Source: Petrolisthes cinctipes (Eukaryota > Arthropoda > Malacostraca > Decapoda > Porcellanidae). From it: a stretch of 64,000 nucleotides of DNA. Below are positions 24,861 to 35,909 of this stretch, piece by piece. Below the pieces are notes generated by a model. The model made no database searches. It was given only the letters and a program-made list of their open reading frames with translations, and had not been told where the DNA came from. Position numbers and translations under genes: made by a program. The stretch lies in the NCBI GenBank assembly GCA_033782935.1, contig JAWQEG010000410.1:496001-560000 (forward strand), read 5' to 3'. Each line of letters begins with the position of its first letter. Position 1 is the stretch's first letter.

Positions 24861-25368
24861 TGTTGGTGGGTGGGGTAGCCACCAACTATAAGTTGTGCTG
24901 CTACCTAAAGAAGGCTCCTGTGTAAGGGCCGCTGTCAGGGTTTCTCCACTACACTTCTCAGCCTCAGGAGCTAGTGTCTATAACTCTCTTTAAGAAGTGT
25001 TAGTGTCTATAACTCTCTTTAAGAAGTGCTCAAGGAAGAGAGAGATGCGGTGAATAGTTCCTTATTTATTGTCAAAAATTAGTTAACAGTATATACAATT
25101 CTCTGCGTACTTGACATTAACAAAGCTAAGAGTATTTGGTTATGGTATTAAATGTATAATACATATGTTGTATACATGAAATTCTGCAAGAGTATGCAGA
25201 CAATGACATTACACAAAATGGCAAAGAGAATATGCTGAGAGAAATTGCATAGGCTATCTGCATGAAGGAATGTAATGGTAAATGAATCACAATACAGGGC
25301 TGGTAGATAATTAGAGAATGGTTACACACTCAATCAAAGAAAATCGACCTATTTTATGGTACACTACA
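24861..25368 (-). repeat. 3' LTR of the CsRn1-like element
   Basis: 508 bp, the same length as 29709-30216, with about five substitutions. On the element strand it begins TGTAGTGTACC and ends CCAACA. It contains a short tandem repeat of a GTGTCTATAACTCTC block. Confidence 0.95.
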
Positions 25369-25379
25369 ATACTCCCCCC

Positions 25380-28300
25380 CTAGTTTCGAGGAAGGAGGAA
25401 CGATACTCTTGTGTGTCGTAGTTTGTTGTTTCCAGCATGTGTTGGAGGAACAGTCACTTGCACTGCTTGCAGCATCTGGTCCGGATTCAGGATATAAGCA
25501 TGCTTGACTCGGTCTACGGCCACAACTTCTTGAGAACCATGTTTGTCGATGGTGAAGTTCTTCCTCGTCCTGCGAACTACTTGGAAGGGGCCCTGATATG
25601 GCTGCTGAAGGGGCCTTTTGACTGCATCGACTCTAACAAAGACGTGTGTGCAGGCTTCCAGGTCCTGGTGAACGAAGGTCTTCGAGTTGGACGTACGAGG
25701 CTGCACTGGCTGGAGGCACTTCATGGTATTTTTCAGGTGTGTTGCAAAGTCCTGAACGCTGCAATGCTCGGGGTCTGGTGTGGCAGAGAGAAGCTCACCT
25801 GGAAGTCTGAGCGTAGAGCCATATACAAGCTCAGCAGAGGAGTTGTGCAGATCCGTTTTGAGTGAAGTTCTGATGCCAAGGAGGACAAGAGGTAGTGCTA
25901 TTGACCAATCTTCTCTCTGGGCTGAAGCTGCCAGGGAAGATTTCAGCTGGCGGTGGAATCGTTCGACCGTTCCGTTGGCCTGTGGGTGATAGCTGGCGGT
26001 CCTGTATCGGCGGATGCCAAGGAGTATCATGACCTTATTCCACACGCCTGACTCAAACTGACCACCTCGGTCAGAAGTAAGGCTTAGAGGCACACCAAAC
26101 CTGGACACCCATGTAGTGATGAAGGCACGTGCAACAGTATCCGTGGTGATGTCGGTGAGAGGTACTGCCTCAGGCCAGCGTGTGAAGCGGTCCACACAGG
26201 TGAGTAAATATCGATAGCCATTGGAGTACGGAAGTGGGCCAACGAGGTCTATGTGGACATGGTCAAATCTCTCGGTGACTGGCGTAAAGGTGGCTGCAGG
26301 AGAGTGTGTATGGCGTGTGACCTTGGAAGCTTGACAGCGTATACATGTGCGTGCCCAGTGTCTGATGTCTTTATTTATGCCCTCCCATATAAAGCGGGAA
26401 TACATCATCTGGTGCGAGGCACGGATTCCAGGGTGTGAGAGGTCATGTAACTTCTTGAAGAGCTGGTGTCGATGTTTCTCTGGTATGTATGGACGGAGAG
26501 TGTCGGTGGAGGTGTCAGCGTACAGTGTGACCTGGGTGTCTGGAAGTGTAATCTTCTTCATCTGTAGTGCAGGGTTATCCAACAGTCGCTGTAGCTCAGC
26601 GTCACCGACTTGATCAGCAGCAATGGTGGCATAGTCGATGGGAGAAGATTTTACAGAACTGATGTTTCGAGAGAGGGCATCAGCTGGGGCATTGTCGGCA
26701 CCTTTGATGTATCGTATATCCGTGGTAAACTGAGCAATGTAGTCCATGTGGCGCATTTGTCGTGGGGTGTAAGATTCCTTATTTCTGAGGAATGCTGTAG
26801 TGAGTGGCATGTGGTCAGTGTAGATGTGGAAACTGCGTCCCTCGATGAAGTAGCGAAAACGCTTGACAGCTTTGAAGATGGCAAGTAGCTCCCTGTCATA
26901 GGCGCTATACTTCGACTCTGCCGAGGTGAGTTTCTTGGAAAAGAAGGCAATTGGCTTCCAGTATGTACCGACACGCTGTTGTAGGACGGCACCAGCACCA
27001 ATGTTTGAGGCGTCTGTAGCAATTGAAGTTTCTGCGTCTGGTGCAGGGAAAGAGAGCGTGGCAGCGTCGCTGAGGGCCTGTTTTGTTGAGAGGAAGGCCG
27101 CTTCCGCTTCTTCAGTCCAGACGAGGGTAACAGATTGACCTCTCTTGCAAGGTTTAATCATGACATACAATGGTCGTAGCAGGAGTGAGCAGTGTGGAAT
27201 GAAGCGGTTATAGTAATTAACCATCCCAAGGAACTCCTTGAGCTGGCGTTGGGTAGATGGCCTGGGAAACTGCTGGATGGACTCGCACTTTGAGGGAAGT
27301 GGAGCAATGCCTGTTGGAGAGACTGTGTGACCTAGGAACTCAAGGGATGTCACACCGAGTTCGGACTTGTCTGTGTGGATTTGGATGCCATAATCTTGCA
27401 GTCTCTGGAGGACTTGGCAGAGGTGTTGTTTGTGGCTGGCTTCATCAGGACTAGCAATGAGAAGGTCATCTATGTAGGCAAAACAGTAGGGTAGACCTCG
27501 AAGGACCTCATCAATGAAGCGTTGAAACGTTTGTGCCGCGTTCCGCAATCCAAAGGGCATCCGTACGTATTCAAACATGCCAAAAGGTGTGATAATGGCC
27601 GTCTTCGGGATGTCAGTGGGATGGACTGGAATCTGATGAAATGCTTTGACGAGGTCGATCCGAGAGAAGATAGTGGAACCTGAGAGTTGGGAAGTGAACT
27701 CTTGAATGTTGGGCACAGGATATCTATCTTCCACGGTGCGTGAATTGAGGGCACGGTAGTCACCACAAGGTCGTATGTCTCCGGTCTTCTTAGGAACAAT
27801 GTGAAGAGCCGACGACCAGTTGCTGCTGCTGGGCCGTATAATACCTTTACTCATCAGAGATTCGAACTCGGCTTTGGCTTTCTTATAACGCTCAGGGGCT
27901 AAGCGTCGGGCCTTGGCATGCACTGGGGGTCCGGTAGTCTCTATATGATGAGTCACGTGATGCTTGGCAGGTATGCTGGATGAGTAGGGTTGTGTCAGCA
28001 TAGGGAATGACTTGAGGAGGTCAGCAAACTTGTGGTCATGGTTGATAGCAGACAGGTGTGTGCTGTCACCAGGTGCTGGCTGTGCATTTGTAAAGATATC
28101 TGTGAGTGGGTCGACCAATTTTTGTCCTCTTACGTCTACCATCAGGTTGAAGTGACGGAGAAAATCAGCACCAAGGATGGCTTGTGACACTGCTCCTACG
28201 TAGAATGTCCATTGAAAAGAGCGGCGAAGGTTCAGATCCAGATGCACTGTTTGCCGCGAGTATACAGGTATCTTGGTACCATTAGCAGCATAAAGATGCA

Positions 28301-28445
28301 GAGAAGGAGGTAGTGACCGCTGGCTGGCTGTAGCAGGGAGGACACTTACGTCGGCACCGGTGTCTACCAGGAACTTTGTATGGGACCGGCGATCAAAGAT
28401 GTGGAGCAGCGTAGACTGAGTATGGCAAACATTATGCTGCGTTAA
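25380..28445 (-). CDS. CsRn1-like Pol polyprotein (PR-RT-RH-IN)
   Basis: A long uninterrupted frame ending at TAG 25380-25382. The annotated methionine-equivalent is at 28247, but the frame is open upstream to about 28445 and includes the protease active site [11 protein letters not shown] (near 28355), so pol probably starts by -1 frameshifting from gag. From 28247 (955 residues): reverse transcriptase about 105-300 with [10 protein letters not shown] and active site YIDD (258-261); RNase H from TDAS (411) to [10 protein letters not shown] (518-527); integrase zinc finger H601/H605...C635-X2-C638; catalytic D667, D726 and E762 with 35 residues between the last two; and a C-terminal GPF-type module near 905. 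No inactivating change was seen. It is the only clearly intact retroelement polymerase here. Confidence 0.93.
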   Translation of the reverse strand, partial: LTQHNVCHTQSTLLHIFDRRSHTKFLVDTGADVSVLPATASQRSLPPSLHLYAANGTKIPVYSRQTVHLDLNLRRSFQWTFYVGAVSQAILGADFLRHFNLMVDVRGQKLVDPLTDIFTNAQPAPGDSTHLSAINHDHKFADLLKSFPMLTQPYSSSIPAKHHVTHHIETTGPPVHAKARRLAPERYKKAKAEFESLMSKGIIRPSSSNWSSALHIVPKKTGDIRPCGDYRALNSRTVEDRYPVPNIQEFTSQLSGSTIFSRIDLVKAFHQIPVHPTDIPKTAIITPFGMFEYVRMPFGLRNAAQTFQRFIDEVLRGLPYCFAYIDDLLIASPDEASHKQHLCQVLQRLQDYGIQIHTDKSELGVTSLEFLGHTVSPTGIAPLPSKCESIQQFPRPSTQRQLKEFLGMVNYYNRFIPHCSLLLRPLYVMIKPCKRGQSVTLVWTEEAEAAFLSTKQALSDAATLSFPAPDAETSIATDASNIGAGAVLQQRVGTYWKPIAFFSKKLTSAESKYSAYDRELLAIFKAVKRFRYFIEGRSFHIYTDHMPLTTAFLRNKESYTPRQMRHMDYIAQFTTDIRYIKGADNAPADALSRNISSVKSSPIDYATIAADQVGDAELQRLLDNPALQMKKITLPDTQVTLYADTSTDTLRPYIPEKHRHQLFKKLHDLSHPGIRASHQMMYSRFIWEGINKDIRHWARTCIRCQASKVTRHTHSPAATFTPVTERFDHVHIDLVGPLPYSNGYRYLLTCVDRFTRWPEAVPLTDITTDTVARAFITTWVSRFGVPLSLTSDRGGQFESGVWNKVMILLGIRRYRTASYHPQANGTVERFHRQLKSSLAASAQREDWSIALPLVLLGIRTSLKTDLHNSSAELVYGSTLRLPGELLSATPDPEHCSVQDFATHLKNTMKCLQPVQPRTSNSKTFVHQDLEACTHVFVRVDAVKRPLQQPYQGPFQVVRRTRKNFTIDKHGSQEVVAVDRVKHAYILNPDQMLQAVQVTVPPTHAGNNKLRHTRVSFLLPRN

Positions 28446-28768
28446 TGTTCGCCGTTGTTGTTTGACGCCATGTAGCTGCAGGGCTTTTCACACTTGAGAG
28501 CCTTATCCCTAAACCTGCGATGGTAGTAGCAGAAGTTTGAAGTGCTCCTTGAACGTGACCACTGGTGTTGGCGGTTTGGCGTCGAGGGTCGAGAACTTGG
28601 GTGGTTGTTGATTTGTTTCTTCAGGTTGCTGACTTCCATTGTAAGCTGGGAAATTAGATTGGCGAGCTGGGCAATTTGGGAATTTTCTTGGTTGCAGAAA
28701 GCAGGGGCTCTCATGGCTACTGCAGTGGCAGTGTGGTTGCCTGAGTTTGAGAGATCCTCAGTAGACAT
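28442..28768 (-). CDS. CsRn1-like Gag, C-terminal part only
   Basis: 108 residues. It starts [10 protein letters not shown], then a short coiled-coil-like stretch ([15 protein letters not shown]), then a basic linker and the finger [18 protein letters not shown], which fits C-X2-H-X9-C-X3-C of the CsRn1 clade. Full Gag proteins of this clade have about 200 further residues of capsid before the finger; these are absent, and the upstream 0.9 kb is repeats. The element therefore probably depends on Gag supplied by relatives. Its stop overlaps the start of the pol frame. Confidence 0.8.
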   Translation of the reverse strand: MSTEDLSNSGNHTATAVAMRAPAFCNQENSQIAQLANLISQLTMEVSNLKKQINNHPSSRPSTPNRQHQWSRSRSTSNFCYYHRRFRDKALKCEKPCSYMASNNNGEH

Positions 28769-28914
28769 ACTGGTCAGTGAACTCAGGGTGTAAATGCTGA
28801 CGAGGGTTACCTGATATCACGGCAGCTGCGTTAGTCAGGTTATATCAGTATGCTGCTGAATACACTGGCACTGTAATTCACACACAAGGCACTAATAATA
28901 AAGGACAATACACT

Positions 28915-29052
28915 GTCCAGAGTGAAACACTGTAATCCAGGGTGAGGCACTGTAATCCAAGGTGAAGCACTGTAATCCAAGGCGAAGCACTGTAATCCAA
29001 GGTGAAGCACTGTAATCCAGGGTGAAGCACTGTAATCCAGGGTGAAGCACTG
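28915..29052. repeat. ~20-bp tandem repeat in the CsRn1-like leader
   Basis: About seven units of CACTGTAATCCAAGGTGAAG with minor changes, between the Gag remnant and the 36-bp array. It produces a Tyr/Ser/Trp-rich open frame on the minus strand that is not a credible protein. Confidence 0.85.
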
Positions 29053-29402
29053 TTGCTGGTAGCTAGACTGCCGCGAGTACCAGTGGTGTATAGGTGTTGG
29101 ATGGCAGGCAGCAACGGCGTAGTTGGAGGCTTACAGATGGCTGCTGTGGACTGGTGATGCCTCAGGGTTCGCAGCGATAATGTAGATAGGATGGACAGTG
29201 GCACTGTGGCGGGAGCAACAGCTGCACAGGAGAGGTAGCAACTCAAGTCACCTCTTGATGGTGACTGCAGGGCAAAGGCGTTCTTGTAGACTATTGGAGG
29301 GTAGCGGCAGCACTCCAGGTCACTACTTGATAGTGACTGCAGGGCAAAGGCATTCTTGTAGACTGCAGCTTGATCCACTCTTGTTGGCGATCGCGGCAGC
29401 TG

Positions 29403-29708
29403 CTCTCTCCGGGGGTCACCACTTGTTGGTGACAGCTGCACTCTCCGGGGGTCACCACTTGCTGGTGACAGCTGCACTCTCCGGGGGTCACCACTTGGTG
29501 ACAGCTGCAATCTCCGGGGGTTACCACTTGTTGGTGACGGCTGCAATCTCCGGGGGTCACCACTTGTTGGTGACGGCTGCAATCTCCGGGGGTCACCACT
29601 TGTTGGTGACGGCTGCAGTCTCCAGGGGTCACCACTTGTTGGTGACAGCTGCACTCTCCGGGGGTCACCACTTGTTGGTGACGGCTGCAATCTCCGGGGG
29701 TCACCACT
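29403..29708 (-). repeat. 36-bp tandem array containing repeated primer-binding site
   Basis: Eight to nine units of about 36 bp (one of 33) abut the inner edge of the 5' LTR. On the element strand each unit starts with AGTGGTGACCCCCGGAGA, so the tRNA-Trp-like primer-binding site is repeated in every unit. Each unit ends TCACCAACA, close to the CCACCAACA end of the LTR itself. The array seems to have grown by duplicating the LTR-PBS junction. It is open on the minus strand as a PTSGDPRR-type repeat, judged non-coding. Confidence 0.9.
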
Positions 29709-30216
29709 TGTTGGTGGGTGGTGTAGCCACCAACTATAAGTTGTGCTGCTACCTAAAGAAGGCTCCTGTGTAAGGGCCGCTGTCAGGGTTTCTCCACTAC
29801 ACTTCTCAGCCTCAGGAGCTAGTGTCTATAACTCTCTTTAAGAAGTGTTAGTGTCTAAAACTCTCTTTAAGAAGTGCTCAAGGAAGAGAGAGATGCGGTG
29901 AATAGTTCCTTATTTATTGTCAAAAATTAGTTAACAGTATATACAATTCTCTGCGTACTTGACGTTAACAAAGCTAAGAGTATTTGGTTATGGTATTAAA
30001 TGTATAATACATATGTTGTATACATGAAGTTCTGCAAGAGTATGCAGACAATGACATTACACAAAATGGCAAAGAGAATATGCTGAAAGAAATTGCATAG
30101 GCTATCTGCATGAAGGAATGTAATGGTAAATGAATCACAATACAGGGCTGGTAGATAATTAGAGAATGGTTACACACTCAATCAAAGAAAATCGACCTAT
30201 TTTATGGTACACTACA
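29709..30216 (-). repeat. 5' LTR of the CsRn1-like element
   Basis: 508 bp, partner of 24861-25368. It should carry the promoter of the element, but no TATA box is clear. AGTG at 30217-30220 is the right-hand target duplication. Confidence 0.95.
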
Positions 30217-33106
30217 AGTGTACACAGGGAGGGACTCCCTGTGAGTGAAGGCATGTTCTAAAAAGAGGGAACGAGCCACTGGAGGAGGAAGAGATTCCTT
30301 CTTGTCTGTAAAGCAGGTGCAGGGGAAAACTTCTGGAAGAAGCCATGGAGCCACCCTGGGGACCCTCACAGGACAAATCTGGTAGTCATCTATGCCCATC
30401 TCCTCCATAGCCTTCCTGACCCGGAAGCCAAAGGGCCATGGTGCACGAGAATGTAAAAGGTAGTACTGAGACATGATATCAGATGACACCGCCAAGCAAG
30501 GTAGGGAGTCAGGAAGTCGATGTAATCGATGCCAACAACGAACCATCAAGGACTGATGACGGAGATCAAGAGGTGGCTCATTAGCGTCCACCAGGAGACT
30601 GGGGATTGGGGACGACCTAAAGGCTCCGGTCGCCAGACGTACTCCAGCATGATGAACAGGGTCTAAAACTCTGAGACGGGCATCGGTGGCAGAAGAGTAC
30701 ACCTCTCACCCATAGTCGAGTTTTGACCTAATAAGAACATGGTATAGGCGGAGGAGGGTGGCCCGATCAGCCCCCCAGGATGTATGGCTCAGGACCCTCA
30801 ACAGGTTAAGAGCCTTGAGGCAAGAGACCTTAAGTGTACGTAAGTGGGGAACCCAAGTCAAACGTTTGTCAAAAAGGAGACCCAAAAAGCGAGTCTCCTC
30901 GACACATCGTATCCGATGACCATACATGAATAAGTCCGGATCCGGGTGGACGCCTCGGATGCGGCAGAAGTGCATAGCAACTGTCTTGGAAGCAGAAAAT
31001 CGAAACCCATGAGAACCAGTCCAACGTGACACCCTGTCAAGGGCAAGCTGCATGCGCCGCTCCGCCACTGACATACGGGAAGCAGCAAACCAGACTGCTA
31101 GGTCGTCAACGTACATCGAGTTAGCTATACCGTCTGGAAGGGATGAGGCAATGGCATTAATTGCTACTGCAAACAATGTGACACTGAGGACGCTTCCCTG
31201 GGGGACGCCCTCCTCCTGTGCAACAGATGCTGAGTGGGTTGTACCAACCCTCACAGAAAAACTGCGACCACTGAGAAACTCCTTAAGAAAGCGTGGAAGG
31301 CGACCCCACAGGCCATATAAATGGAGTTGCTGCAGGATGCCATATTGCCATGTAGTGTCATAGGCTTTCTCTAAATCAAAGAATACACAGACAAGGTGTT
31401 GATGTCATGCAAAGGCCTCACATGCAGCAGCTTCCAACCTGACCAGAGCATATGTAGTGGAACGGTATTTACGAAAGCCAGACTGGGACGGAGACAGAAA
31501 ATCACCCCGTTCCAAGAAGTATACCAGTCTGACATTCACCATCTTTTCAAATAGTTTACAGAGACAGGCAATTGGTCGATAATTGAGGGCAACACCAGAG
31601 TCCTTGCCCGGCTTGAGAAAAGGAAGGATGGTAGCAACCCTCCACCCAGAAGGGAAGACACCCTCCAGCCAGATTCTGTTATATAAAGCTAAAAGAAATG
31701 AGATCGCTTCCTCACCCAAGTGTCGTAACATTGCATATGGGATGTTGTCTGGCCCAGGAGAAGTGTCGCCGCAGAGAGAGAGAGAGCAGAATGCAGGTCT
31801 CTCAGGGTGAATATATGGTTATAACTTTCATTCTCGTTCCCTGTGAAATCCAGGACTGTACGCTCCTTGGCTCTTAACTCATGCCTGACAGCCAGAGGTC
31901 GAGAGTCACGGCTGGAGACCTTTGCAAAAGCCTCTGCCATGGTATTGGCCACTGTCAAACCATCCATGATCTTAATTCCATTGACCTTAAGTACAGGTGT
32001 AGAACTAGGAGAAAACTTCCCCGCCATCTTACGGACTCTTCTGAACACTTGGGTGAGTGGAGTTTTAGTATTAATTGAAGACACATAGGCCTTCCAAGAT
32101 GCACGTCGGGCCTCTTTTAAAACTCGTCTAGCCCGAGCCCTTGCCCGTCGGAAGTCCTCTAAAAGAGTTGGGTCCCCACGATTGCGACGAAGGCGAGAGT
32201 AAGCAGCGCGCTTCTCCCGCACAGCAGTGGTGCAGACTGGTGACCACCAAGGGACAGGACGTTTGGGAAAGTAGCCAGAAGTTCTAGGGATAGAGTTGAG
32301 AGCAGCAGAGTGGATCATATCAGTGAAATATGTTACAGCCTCGTCAGAGCTACCGAAATCGGCTACAGAAGAGACCAAAGAAGTTAGCTCTCTAAAAAAC
32401 TGCCAGTCAGCCTTCTCTAATTTCCACCTAGGAAGACGAGACTGTGGTTCGTACCTGTTACATTCTAAAAGTATAGGGAAATGGTCACTGTCATATAAGT
32501 CAGGCAACACTCTCCAAGTAAAATCCAACAGAGCACTGGGTGAGCAAAGGGAAATGTCAATGGCGGTAAAAGTCCCAGTAGGGCTATTAAAATGTGTCAC
32601 ATCTCCCGTATTTAAAACCCCTAACCCCTCATCCTCAATAAAAGAAGCCAATAAAACACCCCTGGGGTTGACCGAACTGTCACCCCACAGAGGATGACGA
32701 CCATTAAAATCACCCAATAAAATAAAGGGAGATGGAAGGTCCCGTACAAGATGGTTGAGATCACCCCTCTCAACTGTAACACTGGGAGGAAGGTATAGAC
32801 TGCATACAGTGTACGGGCGGTCCATAAAAACCTTAACTGCAACAGCCTGGAGCGGAGTGTCAAGCTCCAGGCTCGTGCATGGAATATCTCGGCGAACTAG
32901 GATGGCAGAGCCACCATGATGACCCTGCCCTTCAAATGAACTGAAATAAAATGCGGAGTATGCTGGAGGACTGGCAGGAATGTAGTCCCCAAGTATTGTC
33001 TCTTGGAGAGAAACACATTCAGGAGAGAAGCTAGAGAGAAGAACGCGCAGTTCCTCCCAAGAAGCACGCAAGCCACGGCAATTCCACTGAAGGACCTTGA
33101 ACGGTG

Positions 33107-35134
33107 TTACTTTAGTACTGATTTTTGGGAAGCCTCACGGAGGTACTTCCCACTACCACCTCGACCTGAGGGTTTATTCAAACAATAAGATTTGTCTAAT
33201 CCTGGGCCACTAGAAGAAGAGCGAACCCGAGGAGTAGTACTTGGGGCAGTAATTGGGACCCGTAGACGAGTCCCTGAAGCATCTGATATGTTAGAAGAAG
33301 ATGAAGGTATATGAGATGGGATATTCTTTGAAACAATTACATTGGTTCTGTCCTGTACAGCATTGGTATCACTGACACAGGCAGATACATCAACATCCAT
33401 AATACAGGTGGTAGAATCACTCCGCTGCTCAAGCGGAAGAGAAAGTGAATCTTTTGAAGTCACAACATCCGTGGCATCCACATTAACTTCACGCCCCTCT
33501 GATGATCCCGAAGGAAGCTTGCGAGGAGGAACTTCTGTTGAATCAAGAGATTCATCAGAGCCACGAGAACGCTTCTGGTGAAATTGAGAGGAAACTATGG
33601 ATGAGTCCATAGAGATGGTTGCCTCACAAGGTGGAACATCTATAGAGTCAAGTGCCTCAGAGGAACCACGAAGGCGTCTCTGTGGCAGTTTAGGTGACTT
33701 AAGTTTCCTTTTTGGAGAGCGTGTTGCAGCATGAACCTCTACCACATGGACACCTTTAGCTAAAGTCTGAGAATTGTCATCAGTTGAAGGGTCACCAGAA
33801 TGAGTGTCTGATAAAGTTTCCAAGACAGAGAAACTATTATGTAGAGTAACCTTAGAAACGTTCTCACTAGAGCAAGAAGCAGCTGCCTCTTGAGAGGGTT
33901 GAGAGGGTGCTGCAACCAATTTAGGGCGAAGGGAGGAGGCGTATGTCTTCACACCACCATCCTTTTGTCGCCTGAAGTTGAGTTGCCGTCTGGCACTACC
34001 TATGCTAATGAATTGAGTATTAGCCAAGTGGAGGATATCCTACTCAAGTAGGTACATCTTACATTGGCGAGAACGCAAGGGGTGAGAATCTCTGCAGTAA
34101 AAGCAGTAACTCTCTGACCGACACTCAGAAGTAAGATGTGAGTCAAGAGCAGAACAATTACCACACCGGGAACGGTTGTTGCAGTTCCTTTTCCCATGAC
34201 CAAACTCATAACAACAGAAACACTGTAGGGGACGCTCAACAAAAGGCTTCACCTCAAATGAGGTGGGGTTAATGTTAATGCGATCTGGGATATGCGAGCC
34301 ATAGAAAGTGAGGATGATCATATTTTTACTGCCTTTCATCTTCGTTACTCGTTGGACACTGTCTGGGCACATAGCGAGAATGTCCTCTTCAGAGAATTCA
34401 TACAGGTCCTCATTATATATACGCCCCTTGCTATAATTAAATGTTCGATGTGGTTTAATAGATTCAAACATGCTATCAGAAGGACAGGGGAGATTGAGGA
34501 GCATCATGGCCTGTGTAAGATCTTTGGCTCTGATTAAAACTCCCCTACCATATTTCTTTATGTGGCCCATTGGTAATAATCCAATTTCTTTCTCAAGATA
34601 CCGGGAAGCATGGATAATGTTACCACGTCCCTCCCTGTAGTAAGCTACAAACCAAAAGGGTGTAGGAAACCGACGTTCCTTTGGGACATGCTCTGCAGAA
34701 TCATCAAATATATTAGGGCAGTAATCATTGTCACTGGCAACTACATTGATGGACCGTATCATCTGAACTTTACAATGAGTATCCCCCACCGTCAGAGAAT
34801 CTTTTGACTCAAATGCTGCTTTGGCAGCAGCATTTGTATTGAAAGTAATATAGCACCCATTAGACCTACAATCACTCTCATATGTGATTCGGATTCGGAG
34901 GACTACTCCAAAGCACTTAAAAATGGAGTGGATAGCGCCATAGGTAAAGGATGCGAGTACATTCGTTAACATTAACGTGTCCAAATCGTTAACAGGGTTC
35001 TTCGACACAACACCCGACCTGCTAGGTCTACTCTTATTTGCAGCTTTCTGCATCTTACCACGACCAGAGAGTGACGTCTCGAGGGCCTGGTCGACCACCG
35101 CTCGAGGAAGAGATTGGGGCTTTTCTGTATCCAT
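33107..35134 (-). pseudogene. LINE copy B ORF1, one nonsense codon
   Basis: One frame of about 675 codons from MDTEKPQ at 35134 to a stop at 33107, broken only by TAG at 34040-34042, where copy A has Gln. The N-terminal 300 residues contain an RRM-like or conserved LINE-ORF1 region. Three CCHC knuckles follow: CFCCYEFGHGKRNC, CGNCSALDSHLTSEC and CFYCRDSHPLRSRQC. The C-terminal half is Ser-rich and repetitive (RGSSEALDSIDVPP / RGSDESLDSTEVPP repeats). This is the best template for the family's ORF1. It lies in the +1 register to ORF2, as in copy A. Confidence 0.88.
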
Positions 35135-35909
35135 ATATCATTGGTTTAGTGTTTTTGGCCCCAGGAGCCAAGAGCTACTACCTACCGGGCAGATGAGGGG
35201 ACCGAGCGCTGGTCGCCGTGGGTGGGGTACCTCTTCCCCCACGGGGCCACTCGTTTAAAAAAGCAGCCCCAATGGCTCGAAAGTTTGCCCACGACGATGC
35301 TGAGACCCCCTTCCCCAACATCTCCCGGCTCAGACACCCAACCATCCAACATAGGACAGCCCCTAGAGGGCAGTCCCTCCGGAGGGCAGCGCTGTTGGCC
35401 CGTACTGGCAGCCTAATGCATGGGAACCATTTAGTCTGGTCTGTCACTGGCGACCTTACTAGCATGGGAAGCCCTCTCTCCCCGAAATCGGGGCAGAGCA
35501 GGGGCCGGAGCCCCCTCTAGTCTAGCTCGCCAGGTATTAGAGACACGCAAGCCCCCCCACCACGTCAAGGCGGTTCCCATTGGGGGGGCACACACACAAG
35601 GGAGGCAAAAGGAAGGGGTATGTACAAATTATGAATATGTGTAAAAATAGTAAACAGACGTAAAAATAATAATAAAAAAAAAATGGATAATGATTCAGAA
35701 GCACATTACTATGCAGAGGGACAAACAGACACATAAAATACAGATGAAGAAAGAGTAGGCTAAGGGGGGGAGGGGGGAGATTCAGGTGAAGGACTGCTAA
35801 TCTACTGCCCTGGGTCCTGGGTAATCCCATTCTGACAGACCAGATGTGGCAGCGCTGCTTGGGGCGGCTGCCCCACCTACACCCGCCAGTTTCCTTGTGG
35901 TTGACTATA

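Larger units (their letters stand above)
24861..30216 (-). mobile_element. CsRn1-clade Ty3/gypsy retrotransposon
   Basis: 5356 bp with two 508-bp LTRs that start TG and end CA and differ at about five positions. A 4-bp duplication AGTG flanks it (24857-24860, 30217-30220), and the LINE copy A sequence shows the empty site. The primer binding site begins TGGTGACCCCC (29706 leftward), matching the 3' end of eukaryotic tRNA-Trp (GGGGTCACCA), the primer used by the CsRn1/Kabuki group. A Gag remnant has that clade's C-X2-H-X9-C-X3-C finger. Pol is intact. Polypurine tract AGGGGGGGAG (25373-25382 region) abuts the 3' LTR. This is the youngest element of the nest. Confidence 0.92.
24035..33071 (-). 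pseudogene. LINE copy B ORF2, broken and split by gypsy insertion
   Basis: Same domain order as copy A. The endonuclease is intact and keeps the canonical GDFN motif. Damage includes a 2-nt gain in a CT run near 31787, a nonsense codon near 31403 where copy A has Arg, a TGA near 30704 where copy A has Cys, and an in-frame 9-nt loss near 31585. The CsRn1-like insertion at 24861-30216 falls just after the RNase H VYT-DGSK block, and the frame resumes on the far side with SIFTAELSAILYALQ through a C-terminal CDDC...H...C motif ending at 24035. Confidence 0.88.
23754..35588 (-). mobile_element. I-group LINE, copy B, interrupted by a gypsy element
   Basis: Second copy of the LINE at 2174-8592, on the minus strand. 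The 5' end is near 35588 and the 3' end near 23754, with an exact 13-bp target duplication CACACACACAAGG (23741-23753 and 35589-35601). ORF1 and ORF2 are highly similar to copy A. The 3' UTR differs, however: it ends with a CTGTTGCGCCGCC motif and an ATTTCTAAA tail in place of the TCAAATCAAA tail of copy A. A CsRn1-like element (24861-30216) sits in the RNase H region of ORF2. Length without that insert is about 6.5 kb. Confidence 0.88.
23249..35907. mobile_element. TIR DNA element inserted in the Gmr1-like RT gene
   Basis: Both ends begin TAGTCAACCAC and continue as inverted repeats for about 70-80 bp (AGGAAACTGGCGG, GGTGGGGC, CCCCAAGCAG.GCTGCCACAT). They are flanked by TA (23247-23248 and 35908-35909). 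Taking the duplication as just TA, the reverse-transcriptase frame of the host element is continuous across the site, whereas a longer duplication would leave a stop codon. This supports a Tc1/mariner-type TA insertion. Without the LINE inside it, the element is about 0.8 kb (23249-23753 plus 35602-35907) and non-coding. Confidence 0.82.

Noticed and set aside
28878..29690. 270-codon minus ORF rich in SPTSGDPRR repeats
   Set aside because: It is the translation of the leader repeats of the CsRn1-like element, upstream of gag, and the opposite strand is open too.
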